62,140 bases of DNA from an uncultured Bacilli bacterium (GTDB lineage: Bacteria > Bacillota_I > Bacilli_A > RF39 > UBA660). Both the position numbers and the translations under genes were made by a program. Shown in pieces: positions 41,831 to 51,530 of the stretch. The notes beneath the pieces were generated by a model. It was not told the DNA's origin, did no database searches, and saw only the letters and a program-made list of their open reading frames with translations. The stretch covers positions 1 to 62,140 of the forward strand of contig CAKPCJ010000004.1 in assembly GCA_934141575.1 (NCBI GenBank). Reading direction: 5' to 3'. Every line of letters begins with the position of its first letter. The first letter of the stretch is position 1.

Positions 41831-42943
41831 ATGGAAGAAAAAATAAATGAGCTTGCAGATATAATTATTAATTACTCTTTAAAAATATCTAAAAATGAAC
41901 GTGTATTGATAACGACTAGGAGTAAAAACGCAAAATCCTTAGTGATAAAATTAATAGAAAAAATATATGAAAATCATGCAATACCAGAAGTAAACATAAT
42001 AGATGATGAAATTTCGTCCAAAATTACAGAATTAACAACGAAAGAAAGAATAAAATTTTTAATAACACAAAAACAATTTGAAATAGACAATTACGATGCT
42101 TTTATTTCAATAAGAGAAAATAATAATCCATATGAAGAAAAAAACATAAGTGAAGAAATTTACAACGAAATTGGTAGAGCAACAAATGAAATATCAAAGG
42201 AAAGAATAAATAAAAGAAAATGGTTGTTACTAAATTATCCTAGTGTAATGGATGCTTATAAAGCAAAAATGACAAGAGAAGAATTTAAAAAATATGCATT
42301 AGATGTAATGACTATTAATTTTAAAGAATTAAGTGAATTAATAAAACCACTTAAAGACTTAATGGAAAAAACAGATAGAGTTAGAATAGTAGGGCCAAAT
42401 ACAGATATAAGTTTTTCGATAAAAGGGATGTCTGCAATACCATGTGTAGGGAAACACAATATTCCGGATGGAGAACTATATACAGCACCTATTAAAACGA
42501 GTGTAAATGGCAGAATAACATATAATACAGAAACATCATATAGAGGAATAGAATTTAAAAACATATCATTGGACTTTAAAGATGGAAAAATAATCTCATG
42601 CTCATCAGAAATAAATAATGATAAATTAGAAACAATATTCAATACTGATGAAGGAGCAAGGTACATAGGAGAGTTTTCATTTGGACTAAATCCATTTATA
42701 AGGAAACCTATAGGAGATATTTTGTACGACGAAAAAATAATTGGAAGCATCCATTTTACACCAGGAAGATGTTATGATGATGCTTCAAACAATAATGATT
42801 CATCCATCCATTGGGATTTGGTTTTAATTCAAAGAAAAGAATATGGTGGTGGTAGAATCTATTTTGACGACAAGCTAATAAGAGAAGATGGGAATTTTGT
42901 ATTAGAAGAATTGAAAAAACTAAATTATGAAGAGGCACAATAG
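41831..42943 (+). CDS. M29-family metallo-aminopeptidase
   Basis: Cytosolic co-catalytic aminopeptidase (370 aa) of the AmpS/PepS/AmpT family that removes N-terminal residues from peptides. Metal ligands are expected in ARYIGEFSFG (Glu), GSIHFTPGRCYDD (His, Tyr) and SIHWDLV (His, Asp), all present. The middle shows GKHNIPDGELYTAP and TSYRG typical of the fold. It is slightly shorter than the usual ~410 aa. AAGGGAGA precedes the ATG. Confidence 0.88.
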   Translation: MEEKINELADIIINYSLKISKNERVLITTRSKNAKSLVIKLIEKIYENHAIPEVNIIDDEISSKITELTTKERIKFLITQKQFEIDNYDAFISIRENNNPYEEKNISEEIYNEIGRATNEISKERINKRKWLLLNYPSVMDAYKAKMTREEFKKYALDVMTINFKELSELIKPLKDLMEKTDRVRIVGPNTDISFSIKGMSAIPCVGKHNIPDGELYTAPIKTSVNGRITYNTETSYRGIEFKNISLDFKDGKIISCSSEINNDKLETIFNTDEGARYIGEFSFGLNPFIRKPIGDILYDEKIIGSIHFTPGRCYDDASNNNDSSIHWDLVLIQRKEYGGGRIYFDDKLIREDGNFVLEELKKLNYEEAQ

Positions 42944-42953
42944 TGCTTTTTTT
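42932..42953 (+). terminator. Intrinsic terminator after the M29 gene
   Basis: gcac and gtgc pair around aata, followed by seven T; the stem includes the stop codon. The stem is short, so efficiency is uncertain. Confidence 0.5.
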
Positions 42954-42976
42954 GTTATAATTAAGATGGTGATAAA

Positions 42977-43828
42977 ATGTTTATAAATGCAATTAAAACA
43001 AATAAGGAATATACAAGACCACTTTACGGTGGAATCAAGTTATTAGGTTCAGACAACATAATTTCATCTATTTCAACCTATATAGTAGTAAATGATGAAG
43101 GATGGATATTAACATGTAAGCATGTCGCAGAACAAATAATAAATTCAGAAAATCTAAAAGACTTATTTACGGAATATAAAACTATACAAAACGAAAAAGA
43201 ATTACAACGATTCAAACAAAAATATGGAATAACAAATGATGACATAATATCCCAAATAAACATATTTGTTAATACATTTGAAGGTGGACACATATCAAAA
43301 ATAATCTTATCTAAAGATTTAGATATTGCATTAATAAAATGGGAAGATTTTGAAAATATTAGTGTAACGGAATATCCAAAATTTAGCAATAGTACTCCAG
43401 AAATAGGTCAAAGTGTATGCAAATTAGGCTTTGCATTTATTAAAGATGATTATTTTTACTACGATTCAACTAGCAAGGAAATAAAAAAATATAAAGAAAA
43501 AGATTTAAATGTTCCATTTTTTCCGCTTGATGGAATAGTAACAAGACACGTAAATGTGAGTGATAAGGAAAATGCGATGTTTGAAACAAGTACACCAGGT
43601 ATAAGAGGTCAAAGTGGTGGACCAATATTTGATGAAAGTGGCACAATTCTTGGTATGCAAAGTGCAACAAGACACCTTGATTTAATGTTTGACATAAATG
43701 GAACATGTAAACGTGGTTTAAACATAGAGGAGGTTCATGAGAAGCAATTTATTAATTTAGGAATTGCAATTTCATCAAAAGAATTAACTGCATTTATGGA
43801 TGCGAACAACGTAAAATATAATAAATAA
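42977..43828 (+). CDS. Trypsin-like serine protease without signal peptide
   Basis: Chymotrypsin-fold protease of 283 aa. The catalytic triad is visible: His49 in WILTCKHVAEQI, Asp116 in KDLDIALIKW and Ser213 in RGQSGGPIFDESG. There is no signal peptide, membrane span or PDZ domain, which separates it from HtrA/DegP and points to a cytosolic enzyme. Such stand-alone proteases occur near stress and defence genes, but no such genes are certain here. GGTGAT precedes the ATG. A TGTC repeat array follows the gene. Confidence 0.8.
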   Translation: MFINAIKTNKEYTRPLYGGIKLLGSDNIISSISTYIVVNDEGWILTCKHVAEQIINSENLKDLFTEYKTIQNEKELQRFKQKYGITNDDIISQINIFVNTFEGGHISKIILSKDLDIALIKWEDFENISVTEYPKFSNSTPEIGQSVCKLGFAFIKDDYFYYDSTSKEIKKYKEKDLNVPFFPLDGIVTRHVNVSDKENAMFETSTPGIRGQSGGPIFDESGTILGMQSATRHLDLMFDINGTCKRGLNIEEVHEKQFINLGIAISSKELTAFMDANNVKYNK

Positions 43829-43902
43829 TATGTCATAATTTGTCGTATTAAAATTTGTCATAAACAATAAATAAAATTATATAATAAAACATGGTGATTA
43901 AT

Positions 43903-44346
43903 TTGACAAATGAAAAGGACATAATAGTAATATGTGGAATAAATGAGGAAAGTTTAGATAAAAAAAGTAAAATTCTAAGCAAAAATAATAACATAAAACA
44001 ATATAAAATATCCTCATTAGAAGATAACAAAAATATAACAGAAGAATTATTAAATAGAAATCTTACTGATAAAATAAATATAGTAGAGATGGATGTATAC
44101 ACATTTTTAAGTTTAAACATAGAGTTTTTAAAACGAGATAAAAACATAATTATTTCTAAAATAATATTAGTATTTGAACAAATAGAAAATTTATGCAAAA
44201 TGTTAGAACAAAGTCTAAAAATAAGATGTAACATGCATCAAGTAGAGATTTATCAAGATTCCAAAATAAATGATGTTATAAACAAGGCAAAAAGACATAA
44301 TATAACATACGAAATAACAGTAAATGAACTAGCAAATCAAAACTAA
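43903..44346 (+). CDS. Hypothetical protein upstream of the membrane-anchored helicase
   Basis: A 147-residue soluble protein with an alternating beta-alpha look: IIVICGINEE, INIVEMDVYTFLSL, IIISKIILVFEQI, QVEIYQDS. No Walker motif is present after the first strand, and I do not recognise the family. TTG 43903 follows GGTGATT; ATG 43891 lies inside that site. It ends 9 bp before the helicase gene, so the two are probably one transcription unit. Confidence 0.55.
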   Translation: MTNEKDIIVICGINEESLDKKSKILSKNNNIKQYKISSLEDNKNITEELLNRNLTDKINIVEMDVYTFLSLNIEFLKRDKNIIISKIILVFEQIENLCKMLEQSLKIRCNMHQVEIYQDSKINDVINKAKRHNITYEITVNELANQN

Positions 44347-44355
44347 CATTAGGAA

Positions 44356-46488
44356 GTGATAACAGTAAAAATACTAGTAGTAATCATAATAGTATTGATT
44401 TTTTTATACATATTAAAAGTTAAAGATGAGTTCAAGAGCGGCAATGATATCAATTATTTTTATAGATACATAAATAAATTATCAGATGATTATATAGATC
44501 ATAATCAAGTGGTAATAATAAAGCAAAAATTTAAAAAATTATACAAAGAAGTAAAGAAAAAAAGTATAGTATTTAAAATAATAAATAGAAAATTTATAAA
44601 TGATTATAAAGAGTTAGAAAAATATATAGAAGCGAAAAATGAAGAGTATACCAATCAGGAAATAATAAATGCAAGTGTATTAAATAATATAAATGGTTAT
44701 AGATTAGATTTAAATCAAAAAAATGCTGTAATAAGTAATGAATTAAATACTCTTGTAGTAGCAGGTGCCGGTAGTGGTAAAAGTCTAACGATAATAGGCA
44801 AAATAATATACTTAATAAATAGAAGAAAAATAAACCCTAAAGATATACTTTGCATTTCTTTCACGAATGATGCGACGAATAACCTAAAAAAGAATTTGTG
44901 TAAAAATAATACATATGACATTGATATATATACTTTTCATAAACTTGCATTAAATATTATAAAACAAAATGAGTCAGTAATATCAATCGCAGAAGACAAT
45001 TTATTAAGCAATGTAATAGATAAATACTTTAAAAATAACATATTAAAAAATGAACAAGGATTAAAAGATATAGTAAAATATTTCGCAATATATATTGATT
45101 TAACAAATATAGAAACAGAAAAAATAAAAACAATCAAACAAAATGAAATTGTATTTGATAAATATGATTATGTATTAGCAAATTATCTTTATATCAATGG
45201 TATAGAATATACATACAAACATACACCTGAAAAAAGTATATTTAAATTAAAAAAATATAATATTGTGAACAATAGAGAAGTGAATACATCAAACAATAAG
45301 GATGATATAGATTTATATCAAATACAATTTAATGAAGGTAATGCATTGAAGATTTTACAAAAAGAATTACATCGGAGAAATGTAAAATTTAAAGAAATAA
45401 ACTATTTAAATTTATACAAAAATATTTACCAGAATACTAGTTATCTAAACAACCTAAAAAAACTAATAGAAACATTTATAAATCTATTTAAATCAGATAA
45501 TTATGATATAAGCTATTTTGATAAATTTAATAAAAAAATCAATAAGATAAAAAATAAAAGTGAAAAAGTACGACAAAAAATATTGGTAAATATTACGCAA
45601 AATATTTACAGTATATATCAATATGAATTAAAAAATAACAGAAAAATAGATTTTAATGACATGATTAATATGGCAACCAATATTGTTAACAAATATGGAA
45701 TATACCAAAAGTACAAATACATAATAATAGATGAATATCAAGATACGTCAATAACAAAATATGAACTTATAAAAAGCATAATAAATAAGACAAATGCTAA
45801 ATTAATGGTAGTAGGTGATGATTGGCAATCTATTTACGGTTTTACTGGTTGTACACTAGACGTATTCCTAAATTTTGACAAATATTATGGTTACACAAAG
45901 AAAGTTATAATCGAAAATACTTATAGAAATTCACAAGAATTAATAGATATTGCAGGAAATTTTATACAAAAAAATAATTACCAGTTAAAAAAGAAATTAA
46001 AATCAACAAAACATATAAACAATCCAGTACAAATAGTAGGATACACAAATAATTTTAATGAAAAATTAGAAGAAATTCTATTAAAATTATATAAGGATAA
46101 TCAAAGACAAGTTATGTTATTGGGAAGAAATAATAATGATTTAAACAGATTATCAAATAATCGAAAATTTATTATAAAAAATAATTGTATAGAGTACACA
46201 AAAATTCCAGAACTAAAAATATATTTCTTAACAGCTCATAGATCAAAAGGTTTAGAGGAAGAAAATGTAATATTATTAAACGCAGATGATAAAATAATGG
46301 GATTTCCAAATAAAATAATAGATGATAAAATTCTAATATATGTAAAAAATATTAAAGAATACTACGAATACGAAGAAGAAAGAAGATTGTTTTACGTAGC
46401 ATTAACTAGAACAAGAAATAAAATATACATATTAGTAAATGAAAAAAGCGAATCTATATTTATAAAAGAACTTAAAAAATTAATATAA
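44356..46488 (+). CDS. UvrD/Rep-type superfamily 1 helicase with N-terminal membrane anchor
   Basis: ATP-dependent 3'-5' DNA helicase of 710 aa. Motif I is VVAGAGSGKSLT (137-143), Ia region LCISFTNDATNNL, motif II IIDEYQDTS, motif III VVGDDWQSIYGF, IV NTYRNSQEL, V FLTAHRSKGLEEENVILL and VI RRLFYVALTRTRN. The first 18 residues (VKILVVIIIVLIFLYIL) are a clear hydrophobic span, followed by a basic helical region, resembling helicase IV-like N-terminal extensions but membrane-linked. The GTG start sits close to AGGAA, so the exact start is uncertain. Its substrate is unknown. Confidence 0.82.
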   Translation: MITVKILVVIIIVLIFLYILKVKDEFKSGNDINYFYRYINKLSDDYIDHNQVVIIKQKFKKLYKEVKKKSIVFKIINRKFINDYKELEKYIEAKNEEYTNQEIINASVLNNINGYRLDLNQKNAVISNELNTLVVAGAGSGKSLTIIGKIIYLINRRKINPKDILCISFTNDATNNLKKNLCKNNTYDIDIYTFHKLALNIIKQNESVISIAEDNLLSNVIDKYFKNNILKNEQGLKDIVKYFAIYIDLTNIETEKIKTIKQNEIVFDKYDYVLANYLYINGIEYTYKHTPEKSIFKLKKYNIVNNREVNTSNNKDDIDLYQIQFNEGNALKILQKELHRRNVKFKEINYLNLYKNIYQNTSYLNNLKKLIETFINLFKSDNYDISYFDKFNKKINKIKNKSEKVRQKILVNITQNIYSIYQYELKNNRKIDFNDMINMATNIVNKYGIYQKYKYIIIDEYQDTSITKYELIKSIINKTNAKLMVVGDDWQSIYGFTGCTLDVFLNFDKYYGYTKKVIIENTYRNSQELIDIAGNFIQKNNYQLKKKLKSTKHINNPVQIVGYTNNFNEKLEEILLKLYKDNQRQVMLLGRNNNDLNRLSNNRKFIIKNNCIEYTKIPELKIYFLTAHRSKGLEEENVILLNADDKIMGFPNKIIDDKILIYVKNIKEYYEYEEERRLFYVALTRTRNKIYILVNEKSESIFIKELKKLI

Positions 46489-46490
46489 CT

Positions 46491-46518
46491 ATAAAACCTC
46501 TATGTAAACACAGAGGTT
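46491..46518 (-). terminator. Intrinsic terminator after queH
   Basis: On the minus strand aacctct and agaggtt pair around a ~10-nt loop with partial pairing, followed by TTTTATAG. On the plus strand there is no T run, so it serves the minus-strand gene. Confidence 0.65.
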
Positions 46519-46523
46519 AAATT

Positions 46524-47099
46524 CTACTTAACTAAAATATCTTGGACAAAAACTTTATGGTCTTTTTCAATTTGTTTTTGATAGCGTTCTTCCTCACTAA
46601 AAACACAACCACAATATTTTTGCATATAAAGTCCTAATTCACGGGCTTTATTTTGCCCTTCTCTAAATAATGGTCTAAAGTCATCATAATAGAATTCTAA
46701 GTCGTATTTTTTTGCAATTTCTCTGCCAGTTTTAATAATTAAATCATGGTTTTGATAAGGACTTATTAATAGAGTAGTAGAAAAATATTTTAATCCAAGT
46801 TCTTTGGCCTTCTTTGCAGTATTATCGAGTCTGCAATAATAACAATAACCACATCTATTATCAACATTGTTTATAACATTTTTGCAAAAATCTTTAAGAC
46901 CATAATAATCATTAAATATAACATCCAGATTTATAGATTCAGAATAACTTTTTAAAGTATCCCTTCTTGCCTTGTACTCCATATATGGATGTATATTTGG
47001 GTTATACCAATACCCAAGTATATCAATGCCATCTTTTCTTAATTTATCAATACATGCAACACTGCAAGGTGCACAACAAATATGTAACAATACCTTCAT
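46524..47099 (-). CDS. queH: Epoxyqueuosine reductase QueH
   Basis: Iron-sulfur enzyme that reduces epoxyqueuosine to queuosine in tRNA, the alternative to QueG. The 191 aa protein has HICCAPCSVAC at the N-terminus, the metal-binding pair RCGYCYYCR and the C-terminal YCGCVFSEEERY; NPNIHPYMEY and STTLLISPYQNHDLI are also conserved. Since no other queuosine gene is in the window, the organism probably salvages precursors or carries the rest elsewhere. AGTGG precedes the ATG. Confidence 0.92.
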   Translation of the reverse strand: MKVLLHICCAPCSVACIDKLRKDGIDILGYWYNPNIHPYMEYKARRDTLKSYSESINLDVIFNDYYGLKDFCKNVINNVDNRCGYCYYCRLDNTAKKAKELGLKYFSTTLLISPYQNHDLIIKTGREIAKKYDLEFYYDDFRPLFREGQNKARELGLYMQKYCGCVFSEEERYQKQIEKDHKVFVQDILVK

Positions 47100-47152
47100 A
47101 AAACCACTTCCAAAGATATAATAAAATATATTATAAATTAAATCAATAAAAA

Positions 47153-49792
47153 TTATACATTTTGAGTAAGACCACGTTTTTTAATATATAGTTTCCTTAG
47201 AAAATCAACAGGAATAACAGTAGCAGCAAATAAAATCATAATTTGAAGTTCTTTAAATGTAAGTCCCGTTGTTCTAAATAAACTTCCTCCAAAATATATA
47301 AGCATTAATTGTACAAAAAATATAAATGCAATTATTATTAAGAATACTTTATTATCAAGTATATTAGCAAAAAGATTTATTCTGCTAGTTCTAGCATTAA
47401 AGCAATTAAATATTCCAATAAATATAAACAATCCAAAGAAAGCTGTTAGTAAATAAGAATCATGTATATCAGGTCTAAACAATTCCCTAATAAATGGAAT
47501 TTTCAAAAACATAACACAAAGTAAAGAGGAATAGATACCAGTAAACAATATTTCACCAACCATATAAGAATTTAATATATCCTCATCTTTTTTCTTAGGA
47601 TATTCGTTCATATACTCTTTAAGAGGAGGTTCAAATGCAAATGCTAATCCGGCCAAAGTATCCATTACCATATTAATCCACAACATTTGTATAACAGTAA
47701 CTGGTGTGTCAACACCGATAAATGGGCCGATTATTGATAAACTTACAGCACATAAATTAACTGTTAATTGGAAGATAATAAATTTTCTTATTGATTTAAA
47801 AATAGTTCTACCAAACAAACATGCCTTAGATATAGATAAAAAATTATCATCTAATATAACTATATCACTAGCCTCTTTAGCAACTTCAGTGCCACTACCC
47901 ATCGCAAAACCAACATCAGCCTTTTTTAAAGCAGGAGCATCATTTACACCATCACCAGTCATTCCAACGACAAGACCAAGTTCTTGAGCAACACGAATTA
48001 ACCTACTTTTATCAGTTGGAAGACTTCTAGCCACAACCCTAAGGTTAGGAATTATTGCTTTTAGTTCATCATCAGTTAAATTATTTAATTCGCTTGATGT
48101 TAATACAACATCAGTGTATTTATTCTTTAAAATACCTACTTCTTCAGCTATTGCCTTTGCAGTATTAACATTGTCTCCAGTAATCATAACGGTTTGAATA
48201 TGTGCATTAGTAACAGTTTTAACTCCCTCAATAGCATCTTCTCTAACATCATCTTTTATTAAAATAATACCAACTAAAGTTAGTCCTGCAAAAGAATTTA
48301 ATTTTAATTGATTATCATTATTAGCTATAACAATAACGCGTATTCCTAAATCTGTTATAGATTTAATTTTGTCATTGATTTTCTTTTTGGATATTAACAA
48401 TTTTTTTTCACCAAATACATCATAATAATTAGTGCAAAAAGGCAAAATTACTTCAGGAGCACCTTTAATAAGATTAATTTTTTTATTATCCACTTTTATT
48501 ATAGTGCTAGAATACTTATTTTTACTATTAAAAGGAATGGACGAAACCTTATCAAAGAACTTAATATTATGTGGTGAAAAGAACTCTAAAAGTGCCTTAT
48601 CAGTTATATTACCACCGATAGCTCTACCAGTAGAATTATCCAAGGTGCTTGACGAGTTATTAACAACGGAGTTTAGTAAAATATTGTAGAAACAGTTATC
48701 ATTTTTTAATGCCGCTTCACTAGAATATTCCTTTAAATCTCCGTTAAAAACACCTACAACTTCTAATTTCCCTTTTGTTAGAGTTCCAGTTTTATCAGAA
48801 AATAAGATATTTATACTACCAGCAGTTTCAATACCAACTAATTTTCTGACTAAAACATTGTCTTTTAACATTCTTTTCATATTTGAAGATAATACAAGAG
48901 TTATCATCATTGGGAGACCTTCAGGAACGGCAACAACGATGATAGTTACGCTTAAAGTAAGAGCGTATAATAAATGCCCAGATATAACCCTAGTATTTTG
49001 AATAGTAGAAATAATTTTACCAGGATCAAATCCATTTTCTATAAAAATAACGGAGAATAGATAAGAAAAAGCAACCAGAAAAGCCCCCATATAACCTAAC
49101 CTACTGATTATTTTGGCCAAATTCCTAAGCCTAATTTTCAAAGGACTATCCGGTTGAGATTCTTGAATTTCAGCAGCAAGTTTTCCATACATAGTTTCAT
49201 TACCGACTCTTGAAACAAGCATCAAGGCCTCTTTTGAGTATACAACCGTTCCTCTGTACACAGTATTTTTATCTGTAATACTATTTACATCATTAGCAGA
49301 ATACTTATAAACCTCATGTGCCTCTCCATTAAGAGAAGATTCATCAACACTTATTTCGCCTTCAATAATAATGCCATCCGCAGGTATTCTATCCCCTGTT
49401 TGTAACACAACAATATCATTACAAACAATATCATCTATATTAATCTCAGTAATTGCGCCATTTCTTTTAACTTTGGCTTTTATTTTAGAATTTTCTTCTT
49501 GTAATCTATCAAAAGCTTTTTCACTACCATATTCAGAAATAGAAGATATTAAAGACGCTAATAGAATTGCAATCACAATACCAATAGTTTCATACCAATC
49601 AAAATCTTTAAATAAAAATACAGTTTTAATTGCAAGGGCAATTAATAAAATTTTAATAATTGGATCACCCAAAGATTCTAATAGCAATTTAAAAAAACTA
49701 TTGCTTTTAACAGAACTAATAGAATTGCTACCATACTTTTGACGACTAATTTCAACTTCTTTATCGTTAAGACCATTTTTATATTTTTCCAT
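47153..49792 (-). CDS. P-type Ca2+-transporting ATPase
   Basis: P2-type cation pump of 879 aa with about ten spans. The N-terminal cation ATPase region has EVEISRQKYGSN. The actuator TGDRIPADG and SSLNGE (usual TGES is ESSLNGE here), the ion-site VVAVPEGLPMM in span 4, the phosphorylated Asp in FSDKTGTLTKG (~330), the ATP-site KGAPE, and the hinge MTGDGVNDAPALKKADVG are all present. The C-terminal NMVMDTLAGLAFAFEPP is typical of PMCA/SERCA-like pumps. AGGAGG precedes the ATG. A role in Ca2+ efflux is inferred. Confidence 0.92.
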   Translation of the reverse strand: MEKYKNGLNDKEVEISRQKYGSNSISSVKSNSFFKLLLESLGDPIIKILLIALAIKTVFLFKDFDWYETIGIVIAILLASLISSISEYGSEKAFDRLQEENSKIKAKVKRNGAITEINIDDIVCNDIVVLQTGDRIPADGIIIEGEISVDESSLNGEAHEVYKYSANDVNSITDKNTVYRGTVVYSKEALMLVSRVGNETMYGKLAAEIQESQPDSPLKIRLRNLAKIISRLGYMGAFLVAFSYLFSVIFIENGFDPGKIISTIQNTRVISGHLLYALTLSVTIIVVAVPEGLPMMITLVLSSNMKRMLKDNVLVRKLVGIETAGSINILFSDKTGTLTKGKLEVVGVFNGDLKEYSSEAALKNDNCFYNILLNSVVNNSSSTLDNSTGRAIGGNITDKALLEFFSPHNIKFFDKVSSIPFNSKNKYSSTIIKVDNKKINLIKGAPEVILPFCTNYYDVFGEKKLLISKKKINDKIKSITDLGIRVIVIANNDNQLKLNSFAGLTLVGIILIKDDVREDAIEGVKTVTNAHIQTVMITGDNVNTAKAIAEEVGILKNKYTDVVLTSSELNNLTDDELKAIIPNLRVVARSLPTDKSRLIRVAQELGLVVGMTGDGVNDAPALKKADVGFAMGSGTEVAKEASDIVILDDNFLSISKACLFGRTIFKSIRKFIIFQLTVNLCAVSLSIIGPFIGVDTPVTVIQMLWINMVMDTLAGLAFAFEPPLKEYMNEYPKKKDEDILNSYMVGEILFTGIYSSLLCVMFLKIPFIRELFRPDIHDSYLLTAFFGLFIFIGIFNCFNARTSRINLFANILDNKVFLIIIAFIFFVQLMLIYFGGSLFRTTGLTFKELQIMILFAATVIPVDFLRKLYIKKRGLTQNV

Positions 49793-49928
49793 AGTTTGTC
49801 CTCCTAATAAAATATATAGAGGACATTAAAAAAAATGAGTAATGTAATATGACAAAATATTCCATTATTTACAATTCAACAAAAAAATGTTACTATAATA
49901 ACATAATAAACTAAAGAATAGAAGGTAT

Positions 49929-50606
49929 ATGATGTATAATGTTTTGTTAACTTTTGTGTTATTTTTAACATATTCAGTAATAGGTTGGATGATAGAAGTA
50001 GCTGCAGTAAGTATTGAAAAAAAGAGGCTTGTAAAAGATAGGGGATTTTTGATTGGACCTTATTGCCCAATATATGGTTTTTCATCAATATTAATGCTTT
50101 GGTTTTTATCAAGTTATGAAGATGATCCATGGGTGCTATTTATAATGTCAATTGTATTATGTACAACAGTAGAGTACTTAACGAGTTTAATTATGGAAAA
50201 AATATTTAAAGTTAGATGGTGGGATTATACTCACATGAAATTTAATTTAAATGGTAGAGTATGTTTATCAAATTCAGTTTTATTTGGAGCGTTAGGATTA
50301 TTTTTAATATACGTATTAAATCCATTTGTAGTTGGAAAGTATATGCTTATCCCACAAAAAGTATTTATTATAATAGCAATAATATTATTAGTATTATTTA
50401 TATCAGATGTAATAGTATCACTAGAAATAATGTTTAAAATAAAGGTAACTGCCGAAAACCTAAGAAAAGATTATACTGAAGAAATAACACAAAAGGTAAG
50501 AGAGACGCTAGAGAAAAGTTCATTCTTAGCAAAAAGAATATTTAAATCTTTCCCAAAATTCACAATACTAGATACAATATCTAAAAAAATAAAAAACAAA
50601 AAATAG
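49929..50606 (+). CDS. ABC_trans_CmpB-family (PF06541-like) membrane protein
   Basis: A 225-residue membrane protein with about five spans and a coiled C-terminal tail. The motif set LFLTYSVIGWMIEV, RGFLIGPYCPIYGFSS, TTVEYLTSLIMEKIFKVRWWDYT and NGRVCLSNSVLFGALG is that of the Firmicute family annotated as a putative ABC permease (CmpB-like). No ATPase gene is adjacent, so transport function is unproven. GAAGG precedes the ATG; the first or second ATG could be used. Confidence 0.8.
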   Translation: MMYNVLLTFVLFLTYSVIGWMIEVAAVSIEKKRLVKDRGFLIGPYCPIYGFSSILMLWFLSSYEDDPWVLFIMSIVLCTTVEYLTSLIMEKIFKVRWWDYTHMKFNLNGRVCLSNSVLFGALGLFLIYVLNPFVVGKYMLIPQKVFIIIAIILLVLFISDVIVSLEIMFKIKVTAENLRKDYTEEITQKVRETLEKSSFLAKRIFKSFPKFTILDTISKKIKNKK

Positions 50607-50659
50607 CCTACACAATAAAAATAAAGATTCATAAATTATCATGAAAGGATTGAAAGTTT

Positions 50660-51460
50660 ATGAATTTTTTTTATGATTTAAATCCAGTATTACAAGCATT
50701 AATAGCAACAATATTCACATGGGCAATAACAGCCTTAGGAGCAGCCTTAGTATTTTTCTTTAAAAAAGTAAATAAAAACGTAATGGATGCAATGCTAGGA
50801 TTTTCAGCAGGAGTAATGATATCCGCCTCATTTTGGTCATTATTATCACCGGCAATAGAAATGGCTGAAAATTTAAATATGGTATCATGGTTAGTGGCAT
50901 TCATAGGCTTTTTTGGCGGCGGCGTATTACTTTTTTTAGGAGATAAAATATTTTCTATAATAGATAAAAAAGAAAGAACAGATGAAAAAGAAAAAAGTTT
51001 CAAAAGAAGTTTAATGTTAATTATGTCAATAACATTACATAATATTCCGGAAGGAATGGCAGTAGGCGTTGCATTTGGTTCATTGGCATATGGATTAGAA
51101 GGTGCAACTATAGGAGCAGCAAGTTTATTAGCATTTGGAATAGGATTACAAAATTTTCCAGAAGGAACAGCTGTAAGTGTCCCGTTAAGAAGAGAAGGCT
51201 TTTCTAGAAAACAAGCATTTTTTTGGGGACAATTAAGTGGAATAGTGGAACCAATTTCTGGAGTAATAGGGGCGTTATTAGTGTTAAAAATAAGAGTATT
51301 ATTACCATATCTTCTAGCGTTTGCAGCAGGAGCAATGATATATGTAGTAGTACAAGAACTAATCCCAGAAAGCCAAACAAATAAAAAGAAAGATCTAATG
51401 GCATTATTTACTTTAATTGGTTTTTCAATAATGATGATATTAGATATAGCGTTAGGATAA
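50660..51460 (+). CDS. ZIP-family divalent metal transporter
   Basis: Metal importer of 266 aa with eight predicted spans, moving Zn2+, Fe2+ or Mn2+ into the cytosol. The binuclear metal site is HNIPEGMAVGVAFG in span 4 and QNFPEGTAVSVPLRREG in span 5, with a second-shell segment AGAMIYVVVQELIPES. The GufA/ZupT-like type is indicated by the sequence. The span 5 His is replaced by Gln (LQNFPEG), as in GufA-type members. A GAAAGG site precedes the ATG. Confidence 0.9.
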   Translation: MNFFYDLNPVLQALIATIFTWAITALGAALVFFFKKVNKNVMDAMLGFSAGVMISASFWSLLSPAIEMAENLNMVSWLVAFIGFFGGGVLLFLGDKIFSIIDKKERTDEKEKSFKRSLMLIMSITLHNIPEGMAVGVAFGSLAYGLEGATIGAASLLAFGIGLQNFPEGTAVSVPLRREGFSRKQAFFWGQLSGIVEPISGVIGALLVLKIRVLLPYLLAFAAGAMIYVVVQELIPESQTNKKKDLMALFTLIGFSIMMILDIALG

Positions 51461-51470
51461 TTAAAAATAT

Positions 51471-51495
51471 ACCTCAACTAAAATTGGGGTTTTTA
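51471..51495 (+). terminator. Intrinsic terminator after the ZIP gene
   Basis: acctcaa and ttggggt pair (one G-U) around ctaaaa, followed by T residues. Confidence 0.7.
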
Positions 51496-51498
51496 AAT

Positions 51499-51525
51499 AT
51501 AAAAAAAGAATTACAATGTAATTCC
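51499..51525 (-). terminator. Intrinsic terminator after the DUF4236 gene
   Basis: On the minus strand gaattac and gtaattc pair around att, followed by seven T. Confidence 0.75.
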
Positions 51526-51530
51526 TATTT

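Noticed and set aside
50671..51477. Long open frame (268 codons) on the minus strand opposite the ZIP gene
   Set aside because: The plus-strand ZIP frame has all family motifs and a ribosome site; the antisense frame has no recognisable motifs and reflects codon composition.
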